54,955 bases of DNA from SZUA-254 sp031379665 (GCA_031379665.1 JANNFI010000142.1:1-54955); one strand, 5' to 3'; positions 25,924 to 34,941 are shown, counted from the first letter of the stretch. Translations and numbers: made by a program. Notes: generated by a model from the sequence alone, not told the origin.

Positions 25924-28037
25924 TGTCGACCGCCGCGTCACAGGGACCCCACGGGCACATCGCCGTCGCGGGCAACCCCAACTCGGGCAAGTCCTCCATC
26001 TTCAACGCCCTCACCGGGCTGCGACAGAAGGTGGCGAACTACCCCGGAGTGACGATCGAAAAGAAGGAAGGGAAGCTCCGGCTCCCCGACGGCGTCGAGG
26101 TGACCCTCATCGACCTGCCGGGAACGTACAGCCTCTTCCCCCACTCCCCCGACGAGGAGATCGCCTCCGAGGTGGTCCTCGGCCGGTATCCCGCGACCCC
26201 GGCCCCGTCGAAGGTCCTCTGCGTGATCGATGCGAACAACCTGGAGAGGAACCTCTACCTCGCGACCCAGCTGATCGACCACAGGATCCCGGTGGTCATT
26301 GCCCTGAACATGATCGACCTGGCCGAGAAAGACGGGAAGACCATCGACGCCCGGCGGCTCTCCGAAGACCTTGGCGTTCCGGTCATCCCGACCGCCGCCA
26401 ACTCCGGCCGGGGAATTGCCGAACTGAAGCAGGCGCTGGCCTCGCGTCCCAATGGCGCGAACCCCGTGCGCCTCTTCGAGCTGCCTGAGGCCGCCAGCAG
26501 GGAATGCGCGGCCATCGAAGAGGAGCTGGTGCGGCGATACTCCCTCTCCCCTCCCATCGCCCACCACGACGCCATCTCGCTACTGACCGCGCAGGATCTC
26601 CCCGGAGTTCATTCCGCCCGGTACGACGAAGCGGTGTTCTCCCGGGTCCGCGTGGGCCGCGAGAAACTCGACTTCCTCGGCATCGACCGTCAATCGGCCT
26701 TCATCGAGGGCCGATACACGAGGATCCAGCAGATCTGCCGCCGGGCGGTGTCGGGCGACGGACCCGGCGGACGGCCGCTCTCCGACAGGATCGACCGGGT
26801 CCTCACCCACAGGGTGTGGGGGTTTTTGATCTTTCTCTTCCTGATGACCCTGATGTTCGTCGCCGTCTTCTCGTGGGCCGAATACCCGATGCAGTTCATC
26901 ACGGCGGGGTTCGACGCGCTCGGCTCCCTGGTGACCGGAGTGATGCCGCCGGGCGACTTTCGAGACCTGATCGTCAAAGGGGTGATCGCGGGCGTCGGCG
27001 CGGTGGTGACGTTCATTCCACAGATCCTCGGCCTGTTCTTCTTCATCTCGGTGCTCGAGGACAGCGGCTATATGTCCCGCGCGGCATTCATCATGGATAA
27101 GGTGATGGGCAAGGTGGGACTTCACGGAAAGGCCTTCATCCCGCTCCTCGGTTCGTTCGCCTGCGCCATCCCGGGCATCATGGCCACGCGCACGATCGAA
27201 TCGCGGAAGGACCGGCTGATTACGATGATGATCGCCCCGCTGATGAGCTGCAGCGCGCGGCTGCCGGTCTACACCCTGCTCATCGCCGCGTTCATTCCGG
27301 AACGGTACCTCCTCGGCTTCCTCCCCCTCCAGGGGCTCACAATGGCGGCGCTCTACCTCCTCGGGATCTTCTTTGCCCTGTTGATGGCCCTCCTCTTCAA
27401 GCAGACCGTCCTGAGGGGGGAGAAGGCGGCCTTCGTGATGGAACTTCCTCCCTACAGGATGCCGTCGTTCAGGACCATTGGGCTGATCATCCTCGACCGG
27501 GGCAAGATCTTTCTGCAGAACGCCGGGACGTTCATACTGGGAGTATCGATCATCCTCTGGTTCCTGGCCTCGTACCCGAAGATCGAGGGGGCGTCGGCGC
27601 CCGAGCAGCTCGAGCACAGCTACGCCGGGAGGATGGGTAAACTCATCGAACCGGCCATCGAGCCGCTGGGCTTCAACTGGAAGATCGGCATCGGCCTGAT
27701 CGGCTCGCTCCTGCAGCGGGAGGTGTTCGTGAGCACGATGGGGACGATTTTCAACATCGGCGAGACCCGGAACGAGGCGGGCAAGACTTCACTGCGGGAG
27801 AAGATGGTGAACGACGCCGACCCGGCCACGGGGGCGCATTCCTTTTCGATGCTGACCGCCATCTGCCTGATGGTCTACTATGCGCTTTCGATGCAGTGCC
27901 TCTCAACGGTCGCGATCATGAAGCGGGAAACGAACGGCTGGAAGTGGCCGCTCATCCAGATAGGGTACATGACGGGACTGGCATACGGGTTCACGTGGCT
28001 GGTGTACAGGGTGGGACAGGCGATCGGGTTGGGATGA
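25923..28037 (+). CDS. feoB: Ferrous iron transporter B
   Basis: This 704-residue inner-membrane Fe(II) transporter has an N-terminal G domain: AVAGNPNSGKSSIFNAL (G1), the YPGVTIEKKEG switch, LIDLPGTYSL (G3) and ALNMIDLAE (G4). A helical spacer precedes the transmembrane core, which has two Gate regions (FIPQILGLFFFISVLEDSGY and later the C-terminal half) and the cysteine motif PLLGSFACAIPGIMATRTI. All key motifs are intact. It lies inside fur-feoA-feoB-small membrane protein, so iron repression through Fur is expected. Confidence 0.97.
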   Translation: MSTAASQGPHGHIAVAGNPNSGKSSIFNALTGLRQKVANYPGVTIEKKEGKLRLPDGVEVTLIDLPGTYSLFPHSPDEEIASEVVLGRYPATPAPSKVLCVIDANNLERNLYLATQLIDHRIPVVIALNMIDLAEKDGKTIDARRLSEDLGVPVIPTAANSGRGIAELKQALASRPNGANPVRLFELPEAASRECAAIEEELVRRYSLSPPIAHHDAISLLTAQDLPGVHSARYDEAVFSRVRVGREKLDFLGIDRQSAFIEGRYTRIQQICRRAVSGDGPGGRPLSDRIDRVLTHRVWGFLIFLFLMTLMFVAVFSWAEYPMQFITAGFDALGSLVTGVMPPGDFRDLIVKGVIAGVGAVVTFIPQILGLFFFISVLEDSGYMSRAAFIMDKVMGKVGLHGKAFIPLLGSFACAIPGIMATRTIESRKDRLITMMIAPLMSCSARLPVYTLLIAAFIPERYLLGFLPLQGLTMAALYLLGIFFALLMALLFKQTVLRGEKAAFVMELPPYRMPSFRTIGLIILDRGKIFLQNAGTFILGVSIILWFLASYPKIEGASAPEQLEHSYAGRMGKLIEPAIEPLGFNWKIGIGLIGSLLQREVFVSTMGTIFNIGETRNEAGKTSLREKMVNDADPATGAHSFSMLTAICLMVYYALSMQCLSTVAIMKRETNGWKWPLIQIGYMTGLAYGFTWLVYRVGQAIGLG

Positions 28038-28222
28038 TGGACCTTCAGCAGATACTCGCGCTGGTGACTGTCGCCGTGGCCGCCGCGTCGATCGTGTACC
28101 GCGTGATCCGTAAACGGAAGAACCTGAAATTCAGGGAGTGCGCCGACTGTCCGGCCACCGGCGGCGAGACACACGCAAAGATTTCGACCCCCGGCGCGGG
28201 GAGCGACGCCAGCGGGTCGTAA
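28034..28222 (+). CDS. FeoB-associated Cys-rich membrane protein
   Basis: This 62-residue protein has one TM helix (about 8-24), a basic patch RKRKNLKFR and a CADC pair followed by a Gly/Ser tail. It matches the small FeoB-associated membrane proteins (PF12669-type) found after feoB. ATG 28034 (or the adjacent 28037) overlaps the feoB stop. It is probably a cofactor or stabiliser of FeoB; the function is not established. Confidence 0.85.
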   Translation: MMDLQQILALVTVAVAAASIVYRVIRKRKNLKFRECADCPATGGETHAKISTPGAGSDASGS

Positions 28223-28318
28223 CGAATCACCGCTCCAGCGTCAGATCCACCAGCACTACCCCGAACCACACAATTAATCCAACATCATTTCAATCACTCA
28301 GGTCAGACAGCCATCCCA

Positions 28319-29482
28319 ATGAATACGGCATCGAACATATCATCGCGATTCACCCGGACCGCCCCGAAGATCTGCCTCCACCTCTGCACGCTCGGGGCGC
28401 TCGTCGCCCTGCTCACCCTCGCGTCCGCTCCGCTCGTTGCCCAGGAGGAGGAACAGACCACCGTGGGAGGATACGGCGAACTGCACTACAACGAACCCGA
28501 CGGCTCAGCGCGCGGCCAGCTCGATTTTCACCGGTTCGTCCTCTTCCTCTCTCACACCTTCAGCGACCGGGTCTCTTTCCAATCGGAAATCGAGATCGAA
28601 CACACACGGATCGAGGCTGGGGAAGATGATGGGGGCGAACTCGCACTCGAACAGGCGTACATCGATTGGCGCTTCGCGGACGTGAGCGGATTGCGCGCGG
28701 GCATCGTCCTCATCCCGATGGGCATCATCAACGAACGGCACGAACCGGCCACGTTCAACGGCGTGGAACGGCCGAACGTGGACAGGAACATCATCCCGAC
28801 GACCTGGCGGGAAGCGGGGATCGGGGCCTACGGCAGGTTTTCCGACGCCCTCGCCTGGCAGGCGTACGTCGTCGCGGGCCTCAAGGCGGATGGGTTCTCG
28901 GGGTCGGGGGCCATTCGCGGTGGACGGCAGTCCGGTTTCAGGAGCGACCCATCCAATCCTTCACTGGCCGGGCGGATCGACTACCTGGCGGGCGCGTCGA
29001 TGCGGTTCGGCGGGTCAGTGTTCGCGGGGAACACGACCTCCGGGGACTCGGCGATGGGCGACGGACGGCTCCTGCTCTTCTCGGGCGACGCCGAATTCTC
29101 GACGGGAAATTTCACTGCGCGCGCCGTGGGGGCCTACGGCAGCATCGGTGACGCGGACGACATTAACGCCGCCTACGGGAACGCGGTCGCCGACAACTTT
29201 TACGGGTACTACGGCGAGGGCGCGTACGATATCATGCCGCACATCGATCCCACCACCGGGACGTCCCTCATCCTGTTCGCGCGTTACGAGAAATACAACA
29301 CGCAATCCTCCGTCACGGGTTTCACCGCGAACCCGGCCTACGATCGGGACGAGGTCACCATCGGAGCCACGCTGAAGCCGACATTCAACACGGCGTTCAA
29401 GGTGGATTATCAGTTCCTGAACAATGGCGCCGACGTGAACACGGGGATACTCAATTTCGGCATCGGTTACCAGTTCAATTGA
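28319..29482 (+). CDS. Outer-membrane beta-barrel porin
   Basis: This 387-residue protein has a long signal peptide (about 1-41, ending PLVAQ). The mature part is built of alternating-hydrophobicity strands: GGYGELHYNEP, FHRFVLFLSHTFSDRVSFQSE at the start, and a final strand ending in an aromatic residue followed by N (GIGYQFN). It resembles the phosphate-selective OprP/OprO-like porins, but no Lys ladder can be judged. It follows the feo genes by 96 nt on the same strand and touches the FMN-binding gene, suggesting a role in iron or redox exchange rather than phosphate (inference). Confidence 0.82.
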   Translation: MNTASNISSRFTRTAPKICLHLCTLGALVALLTLASAPLVAQEEEQTTVGGYGELHYNEPDGSARGQLDFHRFVLFLSHTFSDRVSFQSEIEIEHTRIEAGEDDGGELALEQAYIDWRFADVSGLRAGIVLIPMGIINERHEPATFNGVERPNVDRNIIPTTWREAGIGAYGRFSDALAWQAYVVAGLKADGFSGSGAIRGGRQSGFRSDPSNPSLAGRIDYLAGASMRFGGSVFAGNTTSGDSAMGDGRLLLFSGDAEFSTGNFTARAVGAYGSIGDADDINAAYGNAVADNFYGYYGEGAYDIMPHIDPTTGTSLILFARYEKYNTQSSVTGFTANPAYDRDEVTIGATLKPTFNTAFKVDYQFLNNGADVNTGILNFGIGYQFN

Positions 29483-30075
29483 TGCGAGCGATGCGGATCC
29501 TCCACGCCATCGCGTACCTGTTGTTCTTCGTTTTCGCCGCGGCCGGCGCCACCCGCCCGGCCCCGGCCCCGCCGGCCATTGGGGGCTCCGGAGACTCGCT
29601 CGTCCGCGACGCACTCGAGGGGTTGTTCGGGAAAGACAGCACGCTCAGGATCGAATCGAGGCCGATCGTCCTCGATTCGACCGACCGCGTGGAGATCGCG
29701 AAGTACTCGAAGAGCCCTTTCGCCGACGATACCCTCAGGCTTTACGTCTGCCGCAAAGGGAAGGACACCGCGGGTTACGGCATCGTCGACGACGTCAGGG
29801 GGAAATCGCGTGACATCACCTATCTCCTGGTCCTCGAGCCCGGCGGAACGGTGGCGTCGGTGGAAATACTCGTCTACAGGGAGTCGCACGGGGGCGAGGT
29901 GGCAACTTCGGCGTTCAGGGAGCAGTTCGTCGGGAAGAAGCCGGGAGACCCGCTGAGCGCGGGGCGCGATATCAGGACGATCAGCGGCGCCACCATTTCT
30001 TCGAGGTCGGTCACCGCCGGCGTCGCGAAACTCCTCGCCGCGTTCGACCGGGTCCGTGGGAGGATTCGACCTTGA
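29482..30075 (+). CDS. Exported FMN-binding domain protein (flavinylation substrate)
   Basis: This 197-residue protein has an N-terminal signal segment (about 5-23) and a C-terminal FMN_bind domain like RnfG, NqrC and NosR. In that domain ApbE attaches FMN by phosphoester to the Thr of SGAT. Here the motif is RTISGATISS with acceptor Thr171. The Asp usually three residues before the Ser is Arg165, a departure from DxxSGAT. ATG 29482 overlaps the porin stop (TGATG). The ApbE gene two places downstream supplies the matching transferase. Extracytoplasmic electron transfer is predicted. Confidence 0.86.
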   Translation: MRAMRILHAIAYLLFFVFAAAGATRPAPAPPAIGGSGDSLVRDALEGLFGKDSTLRIESRPIVLDSTDRVEIAKYSKSPFADDTLRLYVCRKGKDTAGYGIVDDVRGKSRDITYLLVLEPGGTVASVEILVYRESHGGEVATSAFREQFVGKKPGDPLSAGRDIRTISGATISSRSVTAGVAKLLAAFDRVRGRIRP

Positions 30076-30674
30076 AGACGAGGCCCGAACCATTCCTCGC
30101 GTCGCCCCTCGCGTCGCCCCCCGGTGGAGCCCTTCCCTGGCGGCTCGCCCAGGCAGACCGCTCGTTGCGTCTGTTCCTCACCGCGTTCCTCCTCGTATTG
30201 ACGGCTGGCTACGCGATCGGCGTGCTTTTCGTCGACCATACGACGTCGGGTACGCCGGACGGGCTGGCCGCGGAATTCCGGGGGAATGAGGACGATCAGG
30301 CCCACGTCCAATCCGAGGGACGGGCCAGGGACGAGTCCCAGGTCCGGTCTGAGTCCCGGCCTCAGCCCGAACTGAAGTTCGAAAAAAGCCCGCGGGAAAT
30401 TTACACGTTTCTTCACAACCACATCTTCTCGCTCAGCCTCCTCTTTTTCTGCGTCGGGACGATTTTCTATTTCTCCTCAACGCCACAGAGGCTCAAGACC
30501 TTTCTCCTCGTCGAACCGTTCGTCGCCATCGTCACGACATTTGGCGGCATCTGGCTGACGCGGTTCGTCTCCCCCGTCTTTTCCTGGCTCGTGATCATCT
30601 CTGGTCTCTCGATGCTCGCCTGTTACGTCATCATCCTGTTCCTGATCATCAGGGAACTTTGGGGCCACCGATGA
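30072..30674 (+). CDS. Four-TM membrane protein, probable redox partner of the FMN protein
   Basis: This 200-residue protein has TM1 at about 32-54, a charged extracytoplasmic loop (about 55-108, Q/E/R-rich), then TM2 (118-136), TM3 (141-165) and TM4 (169-194). His115 and His117 (FLHNHIF) lie at the outer start of TM2, where they could bind haem or quinone; this is speculation. The start is TTG 30072 with GGGAGG 8 nt upstream, overlapping the previous stop as TTGA. The stop overlaps the apbE ATG. No family assigned. The location suggests it passes electrons from the quinone pool to the FMN protein. Confidence 0.75.
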   Translation: MKTRPEPFLASPLASPPGGALPWRLAQADRSLRLFLTAFLLVLTAGYAIGVLFVDHTTSGTPDGLAAEFRGNEDDQAHVQSEGRARDESQVRSESRPQPELKFEKSPREIYTFLHNHIFSLSLLFFCVGTIFYFSSTPQRLKTFLLVEPFVAIVTTFGGIWLTRFVSPVFSWLVIISGLSMLACYVIILFLIIRELWGHR

Positions 30675-31795
30675 GATCCCGCAGTGGATTCAGACGCAGC
30701 ACATTCAGCTCGGGCGGATTCGGCTCCGGCGCACTCAGCTCTTATGCATTCAACCGCCGCGACTTCCTGCGCCGGGCCGGGACGCTCCTGCTGATCGCAC
30801 CCGCCATTCCGGCGCTACGCTCTGCGGGGTTCGCTCTCCCCGGGACGGTAGACCCGGCCGGCCCCGCGCTGGTGGAGAAATACTGCCACACGATGGGCTC
30901 CGTCGCATCGATTTCCGTCTATGGACCGGACCGACGCGCCTGCGAAGAGGCCATCGCGGAGGCGTTCGCGCTGATGAAGCGCGTCGACACGATGATGTCC
31001 TCGCACGATCCGGCGAGCGCGTTGAATGGGGTCAATGCCGCTGCGGGACGGGCAGGATCGAAGGCGCCGGAAGACCTCATCCGGGTCCTCGAAGCGGCGC
31101 GCCGCTACCACGCGGTAACGGGCGGAGCGTTCGATGTGACCGTCGGCCCGCTGTTGGAACTCTACGGGTTTTTCCGTGAAACGGACGCGGTTCACTATCC
31201 CGGCGACAGGACGATCGCGGCCTCGCTCGAGGCGGTGGGATTCGGCACAATCGAAGTCGATGCGCAGCGATCGACCGTCGGCCTGATCCATCCCCGTTCC
31301 AGGATCGATCTCGGGGGGATCGGCGTCGGGTTCGCCCTTGACCTTGCTGCAGGCGCACTGCGAAAACGAGGAATCGAGGCGGCTCTATTGAATCACAGCG
31401 GCGATATTCTCGCGATGGGAATGCCACCGGGGACCAAGGGATGGGAGATCGGCATCCAGGACCCGGAGGATCCCGGCGGCACGGTCACGTCGTTCCTCCT
31501 GAACGACAGGTCGGTCTCAACCTCGGGAAACTACGAGAACTTCGTCGAGACCGACCGCGGGAAGGTCGGGCATATCCTCGACCCCGCGACCGGGATCAAT
31601 CCCGCGAAATTCCTGAGCGTCAGCGTCCTCGCCGGTACGTCGCTCGCCGCCGACGCGCTCTCCACCGGATTCTTCACCGGCGGGGTCCGGCTGTCCGAGC
31701 CGCCGCCCGCCGACGCCGGCACGATCTCCGTCTTCACCGTCGGCGTCGATGGTGACCGACGCGTGACTGAATACCACCCCGACGTCCGGGCATAG
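30671..31795 (+). CDS. apbE: FAD:protein FMN transferase, Tat-exported
   Basis: This 374-residue enzyme attaches FMN from FAD to Thr/Ser of exported proteins. It has a twin-arginine signal (NRRDFLRRAGTLLLIAP, about 28-44) and ApbE motifs: MGSVASISVYG, MSSHDPASALN, GGAFDVTVGPLLELYGF, IDLGGIGVGFALD, NHSGDILAMG, SVSTSGNYENF and GHILDPATG. In the usual 'DLGGIAKG' motif Lys is Val here. Start ATG 30671 overlaps the membrane protein stop by 4 nt. Its probable substrate is the FMN-binding protein at 29482-30075, in the same operon. Confidence 0.93.
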   Translation: MRSRSGFRRSTFSSGGFGSGALSSYAFNRRDFLRRAGTLLLIAPAIPALRSAGFALPGTVDPAGPALVEKYCHTMGSVASISVYGPDRRACEEAIAEAFALMKRVDTMMSSHDPASALNGVNAAAGRAGSKAPEDLIRVLEAARRYHAVTGGAFDVTVGPLLELYGFFRETDAVHYPGDRTIAASLEAVGFGTIEVDAQRSTVGLIHPRSRIDLGGIGVGFALDLAAGALRKRGIEAALLNHSGDILAMGMPPGTKGWEIGIQDPEDPGGTVTSFLLNDRSVSTSGNYENFVETDRGKVGHILDPATGINPAKFLSVSVLAGTSLAADALSTGFFTGGVRLSEPPPADAGTISVFTVGVDGDRRVTEYHPDVRA

Positions 31796-31824
31796 TTGCC
31801 CGCCGCGGCAAATTATCGTATCTT
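31796..31824 (+). promoter_or_regulatory. Possible promoter of the DUF59 gene
   Basis: TTGCCC (31796-31801), a 17-bp spacer, and TATCTT (31819-31824). The start would lie 30 nt before the ATG, so the gene may be read independently of the porin/apbE transcript. Confidence 0.45.
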
Positions 31825-31860
31825 CAACGAAGCAACCACCGAAATCGCGAGAGGTCTGAA

Positions 31861-32178
31861 ATGCCCGAAACTCCAACTCCTGTCACCGAACCCCAGGTCT
31901 TCGAAGCCCTCAAGGACGTGTACGACCCCGAAATCCCGGTCAGCATCGTCGACCTCGGGCTGGTCTATGACGTCAAGATCATCGACGACTGGGTCGGCGT
32001 GAAGATGACCCTGACGACCCCCGGTTGCGGGATGGGCCAGTCGATCGCCACGATGGTCCGCGAACGGGTGCTCACCCTGCCCGGAGTCCACGAGGCGGAC
32101 GTCAGGATTGTATGGGAACCGGCGTGGAGCCCCGCGATGATGAGCGACGTCGCAAAGAAAAAACTCGGGATGAGCTAG
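31861..32178 (+). CDS. SufT/MIP18-like DUF59 protein
   Basis: This 105-residue single-domain protein carries the DUF59 pattern: ALKDVYDPEIPVSIVDLG (with the DPE motif), VGVKMTLTTPGCGMGQSI (conserved Cys), VRIVWEPAWSPAMMS. The family helps mature Fe-S proteins (SufT, PaaD, eukaryotic MIP18). AGAGGT upstream supports ATG 31861. Its position after iron-uptake genes and just before a radical SAM (4Fe-4S) gene fits Fe-S cluster delivery. Confidence 0.9.
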   Translation: MPETPTPVTEPQVFEALKDVYDPEIPVSIVDLGLVYDVKIIDDWVGVKMTLTTPGCGMGQSIATMVRERVLTLPGVHEADVRIVWEPAWSPAMMSDVAKKKLGMS

Positions 32179-32216
32179 CGCCCCCGCCGGGGGGAATCGT
32201 CGAACCGGAGCCCACG

Positions 32217-32645
32217 ATGAAAAAAATGTTCCCCCGCCACGTGATGCTCGTCGCGGCTTGCGCGGTCGCCTTCCTTTCCTGTGACACGATCCAAACCGGA
32301 CCGGCCAGTCTCGGGGGCATCTATGCCTACACCGCGTATGACAACGCCGATTCAGCCCTCGTCACCGGGATCATCGTCCTCCGGAATTCGACTTCACCCC
32401 TGCTGAGCGGCACCTGGAACCTCGACACCACCGGAAACGGCGGACCGGTCGGACCGCAGGTCGGTTCCGGAATGCTGGCTGGATCGACCGAGGGCGGCAT
32501 CTCGATCAACCTGAACCCCCAGATGGCCGACGACAACATCATCCTCAACGGGACCTCAGGCCGCAATGAAATCACCGGCACCTGGCAATGGGTTACCTTC
32601 TCCGGTGTGAGTGCCGAGGGCCGGTTCGGAATGAAAAAACGATAA
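32217..32645 (+). CDS. Small predicted lipoprotein, unknown function
   Basis: The 142-residue protein has a signal region (MKKMFPRHVMLVAACAVAFL) ending in LSCD, a lipobox-like site with Cys22 as probable lipid anchor. The rest is a small beta-rich domain with several 'SGTW' and 'ITGTWQW' turns, resembling calycin or avidin-like barrels only in pattern. GGAG precedes the ATG. No family recognised; probably a surface or periplasmic lipoprotein. Confidence 0.7.
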   Translation: MKKMFPRHVMLVAACAVAFLSCDTIQTGPASLGGIYAYTAYDNADSALVTGIIVLRNSTSPLLSGTWNLDTTGNGGPVGPQVGSGMLAGSTEGGISINLNPQMADDNIILNGTSGRNEITGTWQWVTFSGVSAEGRFGMKKR

Positions 32646-32682
32646 CCAGCGGGTCTTCCCGCTCAGGCCCTCCCAGCTCTCC

Positions 32683-33756
32683 GTGACTCCGACGCCGGCA
32701 AAGCACCCCAGAGGCCGTGGCACCGGCCTCAATCCGCCGAATCGCTTCGAACGGCTCTCCGTCGGACCGGTCGACGACGAAAACGCTCCTGAACCCGAAG
32801 AGCCCCGCCCCGTTCCTACGACGTTTTTCCGCGACTCATCCCACAGCGTCCTCTCGAAGAACGACAGCCCAGACATTCCGTTCACCTTCAGCCTTAACCC
32901 GTACCGCGGATGCGAGCACGGATGCGCGTACTGCTACGCGCGTCCGAGCCACGAATACCTCGGTTTCTCGGCCGGGCTGGATTTCGAGACGAAAATACTG
33001 GTGAAGGAGGACGCACCGGACCTCCTCAGGAAGGAAATGGGAAAAAAATCGTGGAAGCCGCAGATGGTGGCGCTCTGCGGGAATACCGACCCGTACCAGC
33101 CGGTGGAACGGCGGCTACAGCTGACGCGCCGCTGCCTCGAGGTGTTCCTGGAGTTTCGCAACCCGGTCGGCATCATCACCAAGAACGCCCTCGTCCTCAG
33201 GGACATCGACCTGATCGCAAGTCTCGCGTCGATGAAACTCGCCACCGTCACCCTCAGCATCACCAGCCTCCGGGAGGATCTCGTCAGGAAGCTCGAGCCG
33301 CGCACCTCCACCCCGTCGGCACGCTTCGATGCTGTCGAAAAACTTGCTGCCGCCGGGATTCCGACGATGGTCTTCATCGCACCCGTGATCCCCGGCCTCA
33401 ACGACCACGAAATCCCCGCGATCCTTGCCGAGGCTGCCGCTCGAGGCGCAGACCGGGCCTCTTGTACGGTGCTCCGCCTCCCCGGGCCGGTCGAACCGAT
33501 TTTCCTGGAATGGCTTCGGAGGGAATTCCCCGGGGCGGCGCAGAAAGTCGAGGGGCGGATCAGGTCGACACGGGCGGGTTCGCTGAACGATTCGGAGTGG
33601 GGCAGGAGGATGACGGGAGTGGGAGAGACGGCGGCGGCAATCCATTCGCTCTTCAGGATCAGCGCGCGAAAGCTCGGCCTGGACGGTGAGCGGCCGGAGT
33701 TTGACACGACGCAGTTTCGCAGGGCCCCGGGACCCCAGGGCGACCTCTTCTCCTGA
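32683..33756 (+). CDS. PA0069-family radical SAM protein
   Basis: The 357-residue enzyme has the 4Fe-4S/SAM motif as C77-X3-C81-X2-C84 within RGCEHGCAYCYARPSHEY, the form seen in PA0069/spore photoproduct lyase-like proteins. It also has GNTDPYQPVER, VGIITKNALVLRDIDL, VTLSITSL and the RPGS-like VLRLPGPV. The N-terminus RGRGTGLNPPNRFE is the family's usual start, supporting GTG 32683. The reaction is unknown for this subfamily; DNA repair has been suggested for relatives. The C-terminus (LFS) is complete. Confidence 0.9.
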   Translation: MTPTPAKHPRGRGTGLNPPNRFERLSVGPVDDENAPEPEEPRPVPTTFFRDSSHSVLSKNDSPDIPFTFSLNPYRGCEHGCAYCYARPSHEYLGFSAGLDFETKILVKEDAPDLLRKEMGKKSWKPQMVALCGNTDPYQPVERRLQLTRRCLEVFLEFRNPVGIITKNALVLRDIDLIASLASMKLATVTLSITSLREDLVRKLEPRTSTPSARFDAVEKLAAAGIPTMVFIAPVIPGLNDHEIPAILAEAAARGADRASCTVLRLPGPVEPIFLEWLRREFPGAAQKVEGRIRSTRAGSLNDSEWGRRMTGVGETAAAIHSLFRISARKLGLDGERPEFDTTQFRRAPGPQGDLFS

Positions 33757-33800
33757 CCCGCTCGCCGCCCGGGGTGGAGCGCGGCCCGTCCCCCCCGGTT

Positions 33801-34898
33801 CTAGACCGCGAACCTGAAGAACACAACGTCCCCGTCGGCGATCCGGTATTCCTTCCCCTCGATGGCGAGCAGACCCTGTTCCTTGACCGCCTGCTCCGAC
33901 CCGAGTCTGACCACATCGTCGTACTTCATCACCTCGGCCCGGATGAATCCCCGTTCGATGTCGGTATGAATCTCCCCCGCCGCCCGAGGCGCCGGCGTGT
34001 CGCGTCCTATTGTCCAGGCCCGGACCTCTTTCGGGCCACAGGTGAAAAATGTGATCAGGTCGAGGAGGGCGTACCCTTCGTGGATTACCTGGTCGAGGCC
34101 CGACTCCTTCACGCCCAGTTCGCGGAGAAAATGCTCGCGCTCCCCGTACGGCATCGTCGCGATCTCAGCCTCGAGCTTGGTGCACGCGACCACGACCTTG
34201 GCGTTCTCCTTCAGGGCGATCTCACGAACCTTCGCGACGAACCCGTCCTCCGCGGTGAGGTGCTTCTCGTCGACGTTGGCGATGTACAGCACCGGCTTAC
34301 CGGTGAGCAAGTGCAGCCCCTTGAGCCAGGTTTCCTCGTCGGGCGACCCGGGTCGTTCGTAGACGGCGAGCCGTCCTCCCAGCAGATGCTCCCTCACGCG
34401 CCGGTAGTACTCGGCCTCCGACTTGACCTTCTTGTCGCCGCCCCTCGAGCGTTTGTCGGCGTCAGAAAGCTTCCGCTCGACGGTGTCCAGGTCCTTCAAG
34501 ATGAGCTCGGCCTCGATAATCTCGATGTCGCGTTTCGGATCGACGCTTCCGTCGACGTGGACAACGTTCTCGTCCTCGAAGCACCGCACGACGTGGCAGA
34601 TCGCGTCAACTTCCCGGATGTGGGAGAGGAACTGGTTCCCGAGGCCCTCGCCCTGACTCGCCCCCTTGACGAGGCCCGCGATGTCCACGAACTCGATGGC
34701 CGTCGGGGTGATCTTTTCGGGCCGGTACACCTTCACGAGGTTGTCGATGCGTTTATCGGGGACCGAAACGATTCCGACGTTTGGATCGATGGTGCAGAAG
34801 GGGTAATTTTCGGCCGCCGCCCCCGCAGCGGTGATGGCGTTGAAGAGCGTGGATTTGCCGACGTTCGGCAAGCCGACGATGCCGCAGTTAAAACCCAT
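33801..34898 (-). CDS. ychF: Redox-regulated ATPase YchF
   Basis: This 365-residue TRAFAC P-loop protein is the Obg-related ATPase that binds the ribosome and responds to oxidative stress. It begins MGFNCGIVGLPNVGKSTLF (G1), with IDPNVGIVSVPDKR, FVDIAGLVKGAS (G3), LYIANVDEK (the NxxE form giving ATP preference) and a C-terminal TGS domain ending VVFFRFAV. ATG 34896-34898 is the family's exact start; an in-frame start 34 codons earlier lies upstream of the promoter and is rejected. It converges with the radical SAM gene. Confidence 0.97.
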   Translation of the reverse strand: MGFNCGIVGLPNVGKSTLFNAITAAGAAAENYPFCTIDPNVGIVSVPDKRIDNLVKVYRPEKITPTAIEFVDIAGLVKGASQGEGLGNQFLSHIREVDAICHVVRCFEDENVVHVDGSVDPKRDIEIIEAELILKDLDTVERKLSDADKRSRGGDKKVKSEAEYYRRVREHLLGGRLAVYERPGSPDEETWLKGLHLLTGKPVLYIANVDEKHLTAEDGFVAKVREIALKENAKVVVACTKLEAEIATMPYGEREHFLRELGVKESGLDQVIHEGYALLDLITFFTCGPKEVRAWTIGRDTPAPRAAGEIHTDIERGFIRAEVMKYDDVVRLGSEQAVKEQGLLAIEGKEYRIADGDVVFFRFAV

Positions 34899-34941
34899 TG
34901 GAGACTGAAAAAGAGGTGATGGGAGGAGAACGGACGGTGAA

